Assembly (NCBI RefSeq): GCF_020141465.1
Contig: NZ_JAHSPD010000001.1
Coordinates: 706,001-770,000, forward strand
Source of the DNA: Roseovarius carneus
GTDB taxonomy: Bacteria; Pseudomonadota; Alphaproteobacteria; Rhodobacterales; Rhodobacteraceae
Length of the DNA: 64,000 nt
Direction of reading: 5' to 3'
Shown here: one piece after another, positions 1-9,524 of the stretch
How the letters are laid out: every line of letters starts with the position of its first letter
Position numbering within the stretch: position 1 is the first letter of the stretch
Made by a program: the position numbers and the translations under genes
Notes under the pieces: model-generated
What the model saw: only the letters and a program-made list of their open reading frames with translations
What the model was told of the DNA's origin: nothing
Databases searched by the model: none

Positions 1-1098
1 AAATACCGTATTCTGACAGCGCTCGCGCTGAGCGCCACCTTTACGGCAGGCCCCCTGCTTGCCCATGACGACGCCCTGCCGGGCACAGCAGGCCCTGCGC
101 CGCTGCGCGCGGACGGGCACGCCCCGATTGGCGTGATGGGCGATCATCGCCACAAAACCGGCGAGGTCATGCTATCCTTCCGCTCGATGTATATGAGCAT
201 GGAGGGCAACCAACAGGGTACCTCCAGCATCAGCCCACAGACCCTCGTCACAACCGTGCCAAACCGCTTTTCCGGTGCGCCAGGTCAGCCCCCTACGCTG
301 CGCATTGTGCCCTTGGACATGCAGATGCAGATGCACATGCTCGGCGCGATGTATGCACCGAGCGACCGTGTCACGCTGATGGCGATGCTGCCTTACGTGA
401 AGAAGACCATGAACCACCTGACCTTCGCAGGCGGTACTGGCACGACGGTGCGCGGCACGTTTGAGACCGAGACAAAAGGCATTGGCGATGTGAAGGTCTC
501 GGCCCTCATCGGCCTGATGGAGAGCGGCGAGCATAAGCTGCATTTCAACGCAGGTCTCAGCCTGCCCACAGGCTCTATCACGGAAACGGGGCGCATTCTG
601 ACCCCCGCGGGGGCGACACCCGAGGTGCGCCTGCCTTATGCGATGCAGCTTGGCTCAGGCACCTATGACCTGCTCCCCGGCATCACCTATATGGGCGGCG
701 CAGGCGACACACGCTGGGGCGCGCAGCTGCGCGGCATCATCCGGTTGGGCAGCAATGATGAGGGCTATTCCTTGGGTGATGAGGTGGCCGCGACCGCTTG
801 GGTCAGCCGCCAGATTGAGCCTTGGATTTCCGTCTCGGGCCGTGTGGAGGCCAAAACACTGGGCCGGATTGACGGGATCGATCCCAATATCGTGGGCCCC
901 GTGCAAACCGCGAACCCTGCCAATTACGGTGGTGACACCGTATCGCTCTTTGCCGGGGTGAACATGGTGGGCCAGAAGGGCGCATGGCGTGGTCATCGCC
1001 TCGCAATCGAAGCGGGCGCGCCGGTCTATCAGGACCTCAACGGCGTCCAGATGCAGACCGACTGGTCCGTCTCCGTCGGCTGGCAATACGCGTTCTGA
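1..1098 (+). CDS. putative outer-membrane beta-barrel protein (5' end cut by window)
   Basis: The frame is open from the first base and reads KYRILTALALSATFTAG, a signal peptide whose start codon probably lies just left of the window, with likely cleavage after PLLA. About 365 residues are visible. The body alternates polar and hydrophobic residues as in beta strands, and the C-terminus is WQYAF, the terminal aromatic typical of barrels inserted by the BAM complex. It resembles proteins annotated loosely as transporter or MetA-pathway phenol-degradation outer-membrane proteins, but no substrate can be inferred. The two Met-rich stretches (MYMSMEG and MQMQMHM) could suggest metal, possibly copper, contact; this is inference only. 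It faces the transglycosylase gene convergently. Confidence 0.6.
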   Translation, partial: KYRILTALALSATFTAGPLLAHDDALPGTAGPAPLRADGHAPIGVMGDHRHKTGEVMLSFRSMYMSMEGNQQGTSSISPQTLVTTVPNRFSGAPGQPPTLRIVPLDMQMQMHMLGAMYAPSDRVTLMAMLPYVKKTMNHLTFAGGTGTTVRGTFETETKGIGDVKVSALIGLMESGEHKLHFNAGLSLPTGSITETGRILTPAGATPEVRLPYAMQLGSGTYDLLPGITYMGGAGDTRWGAQLRGIIRLGSNDEGYSLGDEVAATAWVSRQIEPWISVSGRVEAKTLGRIDGIDPNIVGPVQTANPANYGGDTVSLFAGVNMVGQKGAWRGHRLAIEAGAPVYQDLNGVQMQTDWSVSVGWQYAF

Positions 1099-1164
1099 AC
1101 AGGCGCAGGCTCCGGGCGCTCTCAACGCGCCCGGAGCCATTTTGCCGTGTCTATTTCACGATGT

Positions 1165-3138
1165 CTACTTCACGGTGATCGTCGCCCCAAGAAGCTCTTG
1201 GGTGAACGGAATCGGCAAAGCCTCCCGGCCCAGCCGCGCGCGGTAGACGGGCAAGCTCTCTGTCACGCGATGGATATAATTGCGGGTCTCGTTGAACGGG
1301 ATATGCTCAATCCAGTCGATGATATCCATACCGCCAGAAGTCTGGGCCACACGTGGGTCGCCAAAATCCTCCATCCAGCCGATGGGGCGGCGCGGGCCTG
1401 CATTATAGCCTGCCGAAATCATCACCACATTGCCGTCGAACATCTCCGAGAGCTGCGCAATATACGTGCTGCCAAGCTGAGCGTTATACCGCCAATCGCT
1501 GAGCACGCGGGCACGCTCATGCGCCAACCCCAAATCGCGCGCCACATCGCTGGCCGTGCCCGGCATCAGCTGCATCAGGCCCTCGGCCCCCGCACCGCTG
1601 GTCACGCCAAAATCAAACTCCGACTCGCGACGCGCAATCGCCAGCGCCATCTCCATCGGCACGGGAAGATCCATCTCCTGCATCGGGTGCAGCGCATAAT
1701 AAGGCCCCGGCAAAACGATGCCGCGCTGCGCCACAGCCTTGCCCAGCATGACCTGCAAATGCGGGGCGCCCATCTCTTGCAGCACGGCGGCGATCTGACC
1801 ATTCCCCACGCGGTCCTGCGTCTGGCTCAGCGCCACAAAAAGCTGTTCGGACAGGGTCAGTTGACCCGCTGCATGGGCCAAGACCGCCGCTTGGAAAAGG
1901 GGCGTCTGCGTGAAAGGGGCCGCGCGCCAATCAGGGAAGGTCTCTGTGCCAGAAAGCGCAGGATCAGCAGGTAATCCAGCCTTTTCAGCAGCCAAGAGGC
2001 CGTAGAAGCTGGTCTGATGCTCGGCACCTTCCTCATAGGCGATCTGCGCGCCTTCCGCGTCACCCAACGCCTCCTGCGCGCGGCCAATCCAATACCCCGC
2101 CCGACCCAGCGAAATCGGCGTGGCCACGGCGGCGCGCAGGCGTTGAAAATGATCCAGCGCCAGTTCCGGCTCATCGAGGAACCTGAGCGCGAGATAGCCC
2201 GAGAGCCACTCCAGATCGGCAAAGGCCGCCCCCTCCACAAGCTGATGCCGCGAGGCCAGATCATAGGCAGCCGCATAGTCCTGTGCGCGCATCATCCGGC
2301 GCGACAGGGCGCGCCGCCACCCGGACCAGTTCTGCGCCCGCCCCAAGCCGCCCTCGATGGCGCTTTGAGAGCGCATGAGGGCAATCGCCTTGTCGTCCTC
2401 ATCAATCTCCAGATACCGCTCAAACCGGGCATGGGCGAGGCCCGGATCATTGCGCAATACCTCGGGAAGGCTGGCGATCTTCGCATCCAGCCCGCGCTGA
2501 CCCGCTGCTGCCGCCTGCCGGATTTCGGCCACCGCACGCGCGCCGTCGCTGGCCAAGGGCAGCATCAATTCAGCATCACGCAGCCCGCGCCACAGGGTCA
2601 TATCAAGCCGCGCATCATGGTGCGGTGCCAAAAGCTCGGCATGGGCGGCCATGAAATCGGCGTGCTCTTCAGCGCTCAGGTCAAAGGACCGCCACGCCAT
2701 GACAACGCTGGCATCGGCATCCCCGACCTGCCCCGCGGCGCGCAACGCGCGATCAAGACGCAAGATACCGGCCCCCGTCTCAGGCAATCCGCCGGCATGA
2801 AACGCCAAGACCTGCGCATCAGTGGCGTCGGCAAAATCAGTCTCCGCCCGCGCCCTAAGCCGCTCAAGCCCCGGCCAATCGGGATAGGTCTCCAAAAACG
2901 TCAAAACCTCCGCCGGGCTGCCGCGGCCTGCACGCAAGCGATACCACTCGACAAGCACCACAGCCCCCGGCCCATCCCGCTCGGCCAAGTCAGCAGCCCA
3001 CTCCCACCGACCATCGCCCAAGGCGTCCAAAGCCGAAGCCAGCGGGCGCGGCGCGATCTTCGCAGGCTCCGCCATAGCAGGCAGCGCAAGCCCGAAGGCC
3101 GCGCAAAACGGGAGAAGACAGCGCAACATCTCTTGCAT
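1165..3138 (-). CDS. soluble lytic murein transglycosylase, Slt70-like
   Basis: About 657 residues, close to the ~645 of E. coli Slt70. The N-terminus MQEMLRCLLPFCAAFGLALPAMA is a signal peptide, so the enzyme acts in the periplasm, cleaving the MurNAc-GlcNAc bond with 1,6-anhydro product formation. The long middle is an alpha-helical superhelix (Ala-rich, SEL1/TPR-like helices). Near residue 500 is the GEWL-type catalytic domain: ARRESEFDFGVTS carries the catalytic Glu, followed by GAEGLMQLMPGTA and YNAGPRR. The ATG at 3138 was chosen because GAAGAG stands about 8 bp upstream; a TTG at 3153 and an ATG at 3129 are alternatives. It is divergent from dapA, a common neighbour in Rhodobacteraceae. 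Confidence 0.93.
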   Translation of the reverse strand: MQEMLRCLLPFCAAFGLALPAMAEPAKIAPRPLASALDALGDGRWEWAADLAERDGPGAVVLVEWYRLRAGRGSPAEVLTFLETYPDWPGLERLRARAETDFADATDAQVLAFHAGGLPETGAGILRLDRALRAAGQVGDADASVVMAWRSFDLSAEEHADFMAAHAELLAPHHDARLDMTLWRGLRDAELMLPLASDGARAVAEIRQAAAAGQRGLDAKIASLPEVLRNDPGLAHARFERYLEIDEDDKAIALMRSQSAIEGGLGRAQNWSGWRRALSRRMMRAQDYAAAYDLASRHQLVEGAAFADLEWLSGYLALRFLDEPELALDHFQRLRAAVATPISLGRAGYWIGRAQEALGDAEGAQIAYEEGAEHQTSFYGLLAAEKAGLPADPALSGTETFPDWRAAPFTQTPLFQAAVLAHAAGQLTLSEQLFVALSQTQDRVGNGQIAAVLQEMGAPHLQVMLGKAVAQRGIVLPGPYYALHPMQEMDLPVPMEMALAIARRESEFDFGVTSGAGAEGLMQLMPGTASDVARDLGLAHERARVLSDWRYNAQLGSTYIAQLSEMFDGNVVMISAGYNAGPRRPIGWMEDFGDPRVAQTSGGMDIIDWIEHIPFNETRNYIHRVTESLPVYRARLGREALPIPFTQELLGATITVK

Positions 3139-3313
3139 TTCCTGGCTCTTCAAAGGATAGACAGCGCCAGCCTAAGGCCGCGCCTGAGGGCCGTCCACCC
3201 GCTAAACTTGGCAGGGGGGCGGCATCCCGATAGGGTCGCGAAAATGTTATCACGAGAGGGCCCAACCCGGCCCCGACAACGCGTAAAGACAACGCATGAA
3301 AAGGAGCGCTCCG

Positions 3314-4189
3314 ATGATCAAAGGTTCCATGCCAGCCCTGGTCACACCGTTCAAGAACGGTGAAGTGGATTTCGACACGCTCAAGACGTTGGTGGAATGG
3401 CATATCGGCGAAGGCAGCCATGGCCTGGTGCCGGTGGGCACAACTGGCGAGAGCCCGACGCTGTCACATGCCGAGCATGAAAGCGTCGTCGAGGAAGTGG
3501 TGCGCGCAGCGGCAGGCCGCATCCCGGTGATCGCAGGCGCAGGCAGCAATAACACTGTCGAATCAATGCGCTTCATGCAGCACGCCGACAAAGTTGGCGC
3601 CACAGCGGCACTTATCGTCACACCCTATTACAACAAACCCACCCAGCGCGGCCTGATTGCGCATTTTACGGCCCTGCATGACTGCTGCGATTTGCCGATC
3701 GTAATCTACAATATCCCCGGCCGCTCCGTCGTGGATATGACGCCCGAGACCATGGGCACGCTGGCCAAACTGCCACGCATCATCGGCGTGAAAGACGCAA
3801 CCGGCGATCTCGCGCGCGTCTGCCAACAACGCATCACCTGCGGCCCCGAGTTCATTCAGATCTCTGGCGAGGACGCCACAGCCCACGGCTTCAACGCCCA
3901 AGGCGGCACCGGCTGCATCTCGGTCACGGCCAATGTCGCCCCCAAACTCTGCGCAGCCCTGCAAGAGGCCTGCCTGGCCGGGCGCTATGACACGGCTTTG
4001 GACATTCAGGACCGCCTGATGCCGCTGCACCAAGCCATCTTCACCGAGCCCGGCCTCGTCGGTGTGAAATACGCGATGTCCAAGCTCGGGCTCTGCTCCG
4101 AGGAAGTGCGCTCACCGCTCACTGGGCTTGCGGATGAGACAAAGGGCTTGGTTGAAAACGGTCTGCGCCATGCGGGGTTACTGACCTGA
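3314..4189 (+). CDS. dapA: 4-hydroxy-tetrahydrodipicolinate synthase
   Basis: 291 residues, the normal DapA length. It condenses pyruvate with aspartate semialdehyde in the first committed step of lysine and meso-diaminopimelate synthesis in the cytoplasm. Visible signatures are [14 protein letters not shown] (pyruvate site, with the Thr-Thr pair), [12 protein letters not shown] (the active-site Tyr), and IGVKDATGD with the Schiff-base Lys. The ATG at 3314 follows AAGGAG by 8 bp and gives the canonical [13 protein letters not shown] start; an upstream in-frame ATG at 3296 is less likely. In many relatives smpB follows dapA; here it does not. Confidence 0.97.
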   Translation: MIKGSMPALVTPFKNGEVDFDTLKTLVEWHIGEGSHGLVPVGTTGESPTLSHAEHESVVEEVVRAAAGRIPVIAGAGSNNTVESMRFMQHADKVGATAALIVTPYYNKPTQRGLIAHFTALHDCCDLPIVIYNIPGRSVVDMTPETMGTLAKLPRIIGVKDATGDLARVCQQRITCGPEFIQISGEDATAHGFNAQGGTGCISVTANVAPKLCAALQEACLAGRYDTALDIQDRLMPLHQAIFTEPGLVGVKYAMSKLGLCSEEVRSPLTGLADETKGLVENGLRHAGLLT

Positions 4190-4441
4190 GGCAGGCTTTG
4201 ACTGACGGCTGGTATCAATAGCACTTTGGACTGCTCGGCAGAGGGCGCGTTTGAGTATTTCTTCTAAGAAGAAACGCAATTTTTTATTAACTTTAATATG
4301 GTTCTCTTGCTGCACGGTACAGGCTGGAGAGCCGATGACCGTCTGAGGAGAAGGCGCATCCTGCTTGCCGGCGTGAGGGTCAGTGGCCCAGTCCGGAAGC
4401 GGGGTGCCCACCTTGGCTTTCTTCTTAGGGAAAATACTCAA
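4178..4441 (-). CDS. hypothetical small protein (doubtful)
   Basis: An 87-codon frame with a TTG start preceded by GGTGAG about 10 bp upstream, lying 29 bp after the NYN gene on the same strand and overlapping the 3' end of dapA by 12 bp. The product is basic at the N-terminus (SIFPKKKAK) with no recognised domain. Position and ribosome-binding site make a second cistron of the NYN unit possible, but codon usage is not decisive and the rest of this stretch is AT-rich intergenic sequence. It could be spurious. Confidence 0.3.
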   Translation of the reverse strand: MSIFPKKKAKVGTPLPDWATDPHAGKQDAPSPQTVIGSPACTVQQENHIKVNKKLRFFLEEILKRALCRAVQSAIDTSRQSKPASGQ

Positions 4442-4470
4442 AATCTTTTCTCACCAAAGAGGACTATCCC

Positions 4471-5169
4471 TCAATCGACACGGCGCACCATCAGCTGATT
4501 GCCCTCGCGACGGGTTTCCAGCACCTTCAGCGCCTTGACCAGATCGCTCAGCTTTTTGTGACCGTAGCTGCGCGTGTCGAAATCCGGTGTGGCGGTGGTG
4601 ATCTGTTGGCCTAGTTGGCCCAGAGAGTACCAATCGCTGTCCTGATCGAGGCTATCCATTGCCTTAAAGAGCAGGTCGCGCGCCTCGTTGAGGTTTTTGC
4701 CCGTGGCCTGAGGCGCGACCCCTTCCGGCGCGCCACCAAGATTTTCGAGATAAATAAACCGTTTGCACGCCTTGCGGAACGCATCGGGCGTTTTGCGCGC
4801 GCCAATGCCGAAGACATCCAGCCCCTGTTCACGGATACGGCTGGCCAGACGAGTGAAATCGCTGTCGGATGAGACGAGGACGAACCCGTCAAAGCGGTTT
4901 GAGTGCATCAGATCCATCGCATCGATCACAAGCGCAATGTCGCTCGCGTTCTTGCCCACTGTGTTGGCGGGTTGGTGATGCGGGACGAGGCCAAACTCGG
5001 CCTGCACCTTGCTCCACCCGTTCATCTGTTGCGAGGAGAAGTCGCCGTAGCAGCGGCGCACGGACGCCTCGCCCATGCCTGCGATCTCATCAAAGATCGC
5101 TTGGGTCCATTTGGGCGAGGTGTTGTCGGCATCAATCAGAACAGCGAGCAGGGGCGTCTGGTTTACCAT
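4471..5169 (-). CDS. NYN-domain ribonuclease-like protein with C-terminal OST-HTH/LOTUS domain
   Basis: 232 residues. The N-terminal ~145 residues form a NYN (PIN-like, LabA/DUF88) domain with its acidic metal-binding positions visible: LAVLIDADN at the start, ASDIALVIDAMDLM in the middle, and VLVSSDSDFTRLA near residue 100. The C-terminal ~70 residues (from LNEARDLLFKAM through KALKVLETRREGNQLMV) fit an OST-HTH/LOTUS winged helix, thought to bind RNA. The combination is widespread in bacteria and presumed to cleave or bind RNA; no target is known. The start has a good AAAGGAG site 8 bp upstream. Confidence 0.88.
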   Translation of the reverse strand: MVNQTPLLAVLIDADNTSPKWTQAIFDEIAGMGEASVRRCYGDFSSQQMNGWSKVQAEFGLVPHHQPANTVGKNASDIALVIDAMDLMHSNRFDGFVLVSSDSDFTRLASRIREQGLDVFGIGARKTPDAFRKACKRFIYLENLGGAPEGVAPQATGKNLNEARDLLFKAMDSLDQDSDWYSLGQLGQQITTATPDFDTRSYGHKKLSDLVKALKVLETRREGNQLMVRRVD

Positions 5170-5238
5170 GATGATCTCCTTTTGCTCTGTCTTGCCTGAA
5201 AACCGCGCCCGGCGAAAGCAGATCGCCGGGCTGCGGCC

Positions 5239-6087
5239 TCAGCCTTTCGGCAGCGCGTCGAAATCCGCAGCGCTGTGGCGTTCGGGCAGTTGCATATGCG
5301 GCTCGCCCCAGCTGCGATTGACCTTGCGACCACGCTGCACGGCGGGGCGGGCGTCGATGAGCTTGGCCCAGCGCATGACATGAGTGTAGCTTTCCACATC
5401 GAGGAAGGTCGCCGCATCGTAGAGCCGTCCCAGCACCAGCTGCCCATACCATGGCCAGATCGCGATATCGGCAATCGTATACTCCTCGCCCGCAATATAG
5501 GCCCGTGTGGCCAGCTCCCGGTCCAGCACATCAAGCTGGCGTTTGGTCTCCATCGCGAAACGGTCAATCGGGTATTGGAACTTCTCGGGCGCATAGGCAT
5601 AGAAATGGCCGAACCCACCCCCAAGATAGGGCGCGCTGCCCATTTGCCAGAAGAGCCAGTTCAGTACCTCAGCCCGTGCAGCACCCTCTTTAGGCAGGAA
5701 CATGTCGAACTTTTCGGCGAGATGCATCAGGATTGATGCGCTCTCGAACACGCGCACGGGCTCCGCGCCCGAGCGGTCGAGCAGGGCGGGGATCTTGGAA
5801 TTCGGGTTGATCTCGACAAAGCCGCTGCCGAACTGATCCCCCTCACCGATGTCGATGAGATAGGCATCATATTCGGCGGCTTTCCCAGCCTCCAGAAGCT
5901 CCTCGAACATCACAGTCACCTTCACCCCATTGGGCGTGGCGAGGGAATGGAGCTGAAACGGATGGTCGCCCGCTGGCAGCACCTTATCGTGGGTGGCCCC
6001 GGCGATAGGGCGGTTGGTGGAGGCAAACTTGCCGCCGTTCTTCGCGTCCCAGGTCCAGACGTTCGGCGGGGTATATATATCGGTCAT
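5239..6087 (-). CDS. yghU: glutathione-dependent disulfide-bond oxidoreductase (GST family, YghU-type)
   Basis: 282 residues, matching the YghU/nu-class GST length. MTDIYTPPNVWTWD is the characteristic extended N-terminus, followed by a thioredoxin-like domain starting near HPFQLHSLATPNGVKVT and a helical GST C-domain. NPNSKIPAL and ESASILMHLA are glutathione-site segments. Members bind two glutathiones and reduce disulfide substrates. The ATG at 6087 follows AAGGAGACA; an in-frame ATG at 6114 is unlikely. It stands alone between the NYN gene and the glutathione-dependent alcohol dehydrogenase, both on the same strand. Confidence 0.93.
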   Translation of the reverse strand: MTDIYTPPNVWTWDAKNGGKFASTNRPIAGATHDKVLPAGDHPFQLHSLATPNGVKVTVMFEELLEAGKAAEYDAYLIDIGEGDQFGSGFVEINPNSKIPALLDRSGAEPVRVFESASILMHLAEKFDMFLPKEGAARAEVLNWLFWQMGSAPYLGGGFGHFYAYAPEKFQYPIDRFAMETKRQLDVLDRELATRAYIAGEEYTIADIAIWPWYGQLVLGRLYDAATFLDVESYTHVMRWAKLIDARPAVQRGRKVNRSWGEPHMQLPERHSAADFDALPKG

Positions 6088-6223
6088 TGCTGTCTCCTTG
6101 ATGTGTTGCGGCATAGGTAGTCACCGCGCAGAGATGTGCAATGTGCAGCGCCGCACAGGGCTGTGCGCACAGGCCTGTGCGGGCAGAGCGGAAAGCCAGT
6201 GGAGACCCTCCGCTCCAAAGGAA

Positions 6224-7336
6224 TTAGAAAACGACGACGCTGCGGATGCTTTCGCCCGAATGCATCATGTCGAAGCCCTTGTTGATATCTTCAAGCTTGA
6301 GCGTGTGCGTGATCATCGGATCAATCTCAATCTTGCCGTCCATGTACCAATCGACAATTTTGGGCACATCCGTGCGGCCCGAGGCACCACCAAAGGCTGT
6401 CCCGCGCCAGACACGGCCCGTGACAAGCTGAAACGGACGGGTTGAGATTTCCTGACCCGCGCCTGCAACACCAATGATCACGCTCTCGCCCCAGCCCTTG
6501 TGAGCCGATTCAAGCGCTTGGCGCATCACGGTGACGTTGCCAGTCGCGTCGAACGTGTAGTCGCCACCCCCGCCGGTCAGCTCGACCAGATGAGCCACGA
6601 TATCACCGTCAATCTTCTTGGGGTTCACGAAATGGGTCATGCCGAAATGCTTGGCCATGACCGCCTTGTCATCGTTGAGATCGACGCCCACGATCTGATC
6701 CGCACCCGCAAGACGCAGACCCTGAATCACGTTGAGGCCAATGCCACCCAGGCCAAAGACAATCGCGGTCGAGCCGATCTCGACCTTTGCGGTGTTGATC
6801 ACAGCGCCGATTCCGGTCGTGACGCCGCAGCCGATGTAGCAGATTTTATCAAACGGCGCGTCTTTACGGACCTTGGCCAGTGCGATCTCGGGCAAAACCG
6901 TGTGATTGGCGAAGGTGGAGCAGCCCATGTAATGCAGGATCGGCGTGCCATCGAGCATGGAGAACCGGCTTGTCCCGTCGGGCATGACACCCGCCCCTTG
7001 GGTCGTGCGGATCTTCTGGCAGAGGTTGGTCTTGGGGTTGAGGCAATAATCACACTCGCGACACTCGGGCGTGTAGAGCGGTATCACATGATCGCCCACC
7101 TCAAGCGAGGTCACACCGGGGCCGACCTCGACCACCACGCCCGCGCCTTCATGGCCCAGAATGGCCGGAAACGCCCCCTCAGGGTCCGCGCCAGATAGGG
7201 TGAAATCATCCGTATGGCACAGGCCCGTCGCCTTGATCTCCACCAGAACCTCGCCCGCTTTGGGGCCCTCAAGGTTCACCTCCATGATCTCCAGCGGTTT
7301 ACCGGCGTCCAGTGCCACAGCAGCTCTCGTGCGCAT
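6224..7336 (-). CDS. frmA: S-(hydroxymethyl)glutathione dehydrogenase / class III alcohol dehydrogenase
   Basis: 370 residues, the full class III ADH length. It oxidises the glutathione-formaldehyde adduct with NAD and also reduces S-nitrosoglutathione. Catalytic-zinc ligands are in [12 protein letters not shown] and GHEGAG; the structural zinc cysteines are in [17 protein letters not shown]; the second catalytic-zinc cysteine is in [23 protein letters not shown] is the NAD-binding loop. The ATG at 7336 gives the canonical MRTRAAVAL start. A downstream S-formylglutathione hydrolase is not adjacent. In roseobacters this enzyme drains formaldehyde from methylated-compound oxidation. Confidence 0.96.
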   Translation of the reverse strand: MRTRAAVALDAGKPLEIMEVNLEGPKAGEVLVEIKATGLCHTDDFTLSGADPEGAFPAILGHEGAGVVVEVGPGVTSLEVGDHVIPLYTPECRECDYCLNPKTNLCQKIRTTQGAGVMPDGTSRFSMLDGTPILHYMGCSTFANHTVLPEIALAKVRKDAPFDKICYIGCGVTTGIGAVINTAKVEIGSTAIVFGLGGIGLNVIQGLRLAGADQIVGVDLNDDKAVMAKHFGMTHFVNPKKIDGDIVAHLVELTGGGGDYTFDATGNVTVMRQALESAHKGWGESVIIGVAGAGQEISTRPFQLVTGRVWRGTAFGGASGRTDVPKIVDWYMDGKIEIDPMITHTLKLEDINKGFDMMHSGESIRSVVVF

Positions 7337-7453
7337 CTTGTGTCCTCTCGTGTTGTTCGGGCCGACTTTGGGCGAAGTTTCGCGCGGTTTCAATGACGCT
7401 TGGCGCTCTGGGTTGAACTGCTGCACCTTTAGGGTACTATCAACCGCCTGTTC

Positions 7454-7500
7454 AAAGCGTTTCGAGAAAAGCTGTGCCTCAGGTTTTTGTCGAAACGCTT
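7454..7500. repeat. dispersed palindromic repeat, copy 1
   Basis: Arms AAAGCGTTTCGAGAAAA and TTTTTGTCGAAACGCTT flank a loop containing GTGCCTCAGG. The same element recurs at 13061-13109 and, slightly decayed, at 15406-15449. Here it sits in the leader of the I78-inhibitor gene, with its right arm ending 13 bp before the ATG. It is a REP-like element or an intrinsic hairpin. Confidence 0.8.
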
Positions 7501-7513
7501 CAGGAGACCGGAT

Positions 7514-7777
7514 ATGACCCGTTTGATCACCCTTCCCGCCATTGCCCTACTGCTTATGGCCTGCCAGCCTGAAGAGACAGCGGTCGAGGATACATGCGGC
7601 GCAGAAGGTTACGCCGCCCTGATTGGCACCGCCGCGAGCGATCACGATTTTACCGACCCCGATCGCCCGCACCGGATCATTCTGCCCAATTCCGCCGTGA
7701 CGATGGATTACCGTGCAGACCGGCTGAACGTGGATCTCGATGAGGCCGGACAAATCACGCGATTCTGGTGCGGCTGA
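7514..7777 (+). CDS. I78-family peptidase inhibitor lipoprotein
   Basis: 87 residues. [21 protein letters not shown] is a lipoprotein signal with the lipobox LMAC, so the mature protein is probably membrane-anchored in the periplasm. The remainder fits the I78 inhibitor family: the Cys in [11 protein letters not shown] and the C-terminal Cys in RFWCG form the expected pair, with the core [21 protein letters not shown]78 proteins (Aspergillus elastase inhibitor type) inhibit serine peptidases. The ATG at 7514 follows CAGGAGA. Confidence 0.85.
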   Translation: MTRLITLPAIALLLMACQPEETAVEDTCGAEGYAALIGTAASDHDFTDPDRPHRIILPNSAVTMDYRADRLNVDLDEAGQITRFWCG

Positions 7778-7857
7778 TTTCATAAAGAGCCCGCTTGGGA
7801 CGTTGCTCCCGCAGGAAACCCCTTGATCCCACCTCTGAATGCCGCAACTCTGGGAAT

Positions 7858-8193
7858 ATGAGTTTTCAACCTCTGACCCAGTTCAACAGCTCTGAGGCCG
7901 TGGCCTTTCATCGCACGGAGCTCGCAGTGATCCTGTCTCTCTACGGGCGGATGGTAGCGGCAGGGGAATGGCGTGATTACGGTATCTCGTCACTGCGGGA
8001 CCTTGCTGTATTCTCCATCTTCCGGCGCACGGCAGAGCACCCGCTTTACCGGATCGAGAAGCGCCCCAAGCTGCGCGCCAAGCAGGGGCAATACGCGGTG
8101 ATCGGTATGGACGGGCAAATCCTCAAGCGCGGCAATGACCTCAAACAGGTGCTCCGGGGTCTGGAGCGCAAGCTGATCCGGGCCGTGGATTAG
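7858..8193 (+). CDS. DUF2794 family protein
   Basis: 111 residues, the usual length for this alphaproteobacterial family of unknown function. The core VILSLYGRMVAAGEWRDYGI and AVFSIFRRTAEHPLYRIEK is characteristic. It is probably a small cytoplasmic protein; no catalytic motif is visible. The ATG at 7858 was chosen because it gives the family N-terminus; the frame upstream (from 7795) is open but looks non-coding. Confidence 0.85.
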   Translation: MSFQPLTQFNSSEAVAFHRTELAVILSLYGRMVAAGEWRDYGISSLRDLAVFSIFRRTAEHPLYRIEKRPKLRAKQGQYAVIGMDGQILKRGNDLKQVLRGLERKLIRAVD

Positions 8194-8206
8194 GGCGTAT
8201 CGCGTT

Positions 8207-8491
8207 CTAAAGCGCGCTGCCCTCCTCTGGCCTGTGGGCGATTGGCGGGTCCTTGCGCAGAAGGCCAATGGGCCAGCCGATGCCGCCCACCATATGCATC
8301 GTCAGGACCTCACGGGTGACGCCGTTCTCATCCGCGCCCGACCGAAAATGCAGCTTGCCCAACGAGGTCACATCGACGCCTGCATCGCGCAGAATATGCA
8401 CCCATCTGGGGGTTTTGCCGTCATAGGGAGTGGCGCTGTCCCGATGGCAATGGCCGGTGCGGTGCACATGAGTACTGCGTGCCGTCAACAC
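8207..8491 (-). pseudogene. sulfatase fragment (truncated at both ends)
   Basis: The frame encodes HVHRTGHCHRDSATPYDG, then VDVTSLGKLHFRS and MHMVGGIGWPIGLLR, a recognisable piece of the N-terminal half of an alkaline-phosphatase-fold sulfatase (choline-sulfatase-like). The segment carrying the catalytic Cys (CxPxR, formylglycine) should stand immediately before it; it is absent, and stop codons precede it. The rest of the enzyme is also missing. This is the relic of a gene deleted next to the agmatinase operon. Confidence 0.65.
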
Positions 8492-8493
8492 AC

Positions 8494-8571
8494 CTAGCTG
8501 GGCACGATGCGCAGATCGCTGACGCCCTCTGTGCTCCAGAATTCGGCCTGCGCTTGGTTGGGATCACTCAT
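8494..8571 (-). pseudogene. 25-codon residual ORF coupled to the agmatinase stop codon
   Basis: An ATGA overlap with the agmatinase stop starts the frame MSDPNQAQAEFWSTEG, which runs 25 codons to a TAG and abuts the sulfatase fragment. The preceding operon genes are joined by the same 4-bp overlaps, so this was probably the start of a fourth cistron whose body was lost by deletion. The first 15 residues resemble N-termini of small SAM-dependent methyltransferases, but that is too short to be firm. Confidence 0.4.
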
Positions 8572-9524
8572 TGCGCAGCCGCCATGACGCATAAAAGCTC
8601 AAACATGATCGACGCGCCCAGAAAGGCCGTGCCGCCACCTGCATCAAAAGGCGGCGCGACCTCAACCAGATCGGCACCGACGATATGCAGCCCGGCCAAC
8701 CCGCGCACCACTTCGAGCGCCTGAAAGCTGTTGGGTCCGCCGACTTCGGGCGTGCCCGTGCCGGGGGCAAAGGTGGGATCGACGAAATCAATGTCGTAGC
8801 TCACATAAGTCGCCTGCTGCCCGACGATCTCGCGCGCCTCCGCCATCACATCATCCACCCCGCGCGCATGAAACTCTTCGATATGGATCAGGCGAATGCC
8901 TTGGGCGGCGGCAAAATCAATATCCTCATCGCCATAGGTCGTGCCCCTGATGCCGATCTGCACGATGCGCTTGGAATCCAAAAGCCCCTCCTCCACCGCG
9001 CGCCGGAAAGGCGTGCCATGGGTGTATTTCGTTCCGCCAAAATAGCTGTCGTTCAGATCGGTGTGGCTGTCAAAATGCACCATCCCCACGGGTCCGTCCG
9101 CCGCTACAGCACGCAAAATAGGCAGCGAGCTGAGGTGATCCCCGCCAGCAGTCAGCGGCACGATCCCGGCGGCGGTGACTGTCTTGTAGAAGGCCGTGAT
9201 GCGGTCCATCGAATCGTGGATATCGGCGGGGTTCGGCCCCACATCGCCCAGATCGGCGCAGGCGCGCGCCTCAAACGGGCGCATACCCGAGGCACCATGC
9301 TGCGCGCGGATCATGGTGGAGGCATCGCGGATCTGACGCGGCCCGTGCCGCGCGCCGGGGCGGTTGGTTGTCCCGCTATCCCACGGCACGCCGATAAGAC
9401 CTATCTGCACCTCGCCAAAGCGCGCGTGCTCCGGTGGCACATGCGGCAGCCGCATGAAGGTCGGCACGCCTGCAAAGCGTGGCAACTCTGACCCAGAGGG
9501 CGGATGAAAAAACGGATCGCTCAT
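8568..9524 (-). CDS. speB: agmatinase / ureohydrolase
   Basis: 318 residues, the usual agmatinase length. The binuclear manganese motifs of the arginase superfamily are all visible: GGDHL, FDSHTDL, SYDIDFVDP and the adjacent APGTGTPEVGG. The family hydrolyses agmatine or a related guanidino compound to an amine and urea; the exact substrate (agmatine, guanidinobutyrate or guanidinopropionate) cannot be read from sequence. Its ATG overlaps the NlpC/P60 stop as ATGA, so it is translationally coupled as the third gene of a cistron series starting at pepA. Confidence 0.88.
   Translation of the reverse strand: MSDPFFHPPSGSELPRFAGVPTFMRLPHVPPEHARFGEVQIGLIGVPWDSGTTNRPGARHGPRQIRDASTMIRAQHGASGMRPFEARACADLGDVGPNPADIHDSMDRITAFYKTVTAAGIVPLTAGGDHLSSLPILRAVAADGPVGMVHFDSHTDLNDSYFGGTKYTHGTPFRRAVEEGLLDSKRIVQIGIRGTTYGDEDIDFAAAQGIRLIHIEEFHARGVDDVMAEAREIVGQQATYVSYDIDFVDPTFAPGTGTPEVGGPNSFQALEVVRGLAGLHIVGADLVEVAPPFDAGGGTAFLGASIMFELLCVMAAAQ

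Noticed and set aside
2017..3363. A 448-codon open frame antisense to the transglycosylase gene
   Set aside because: It overlaps a clear Slt70 homologue and the start of dapA, and its product is Arg/Pro-rich with no domain.
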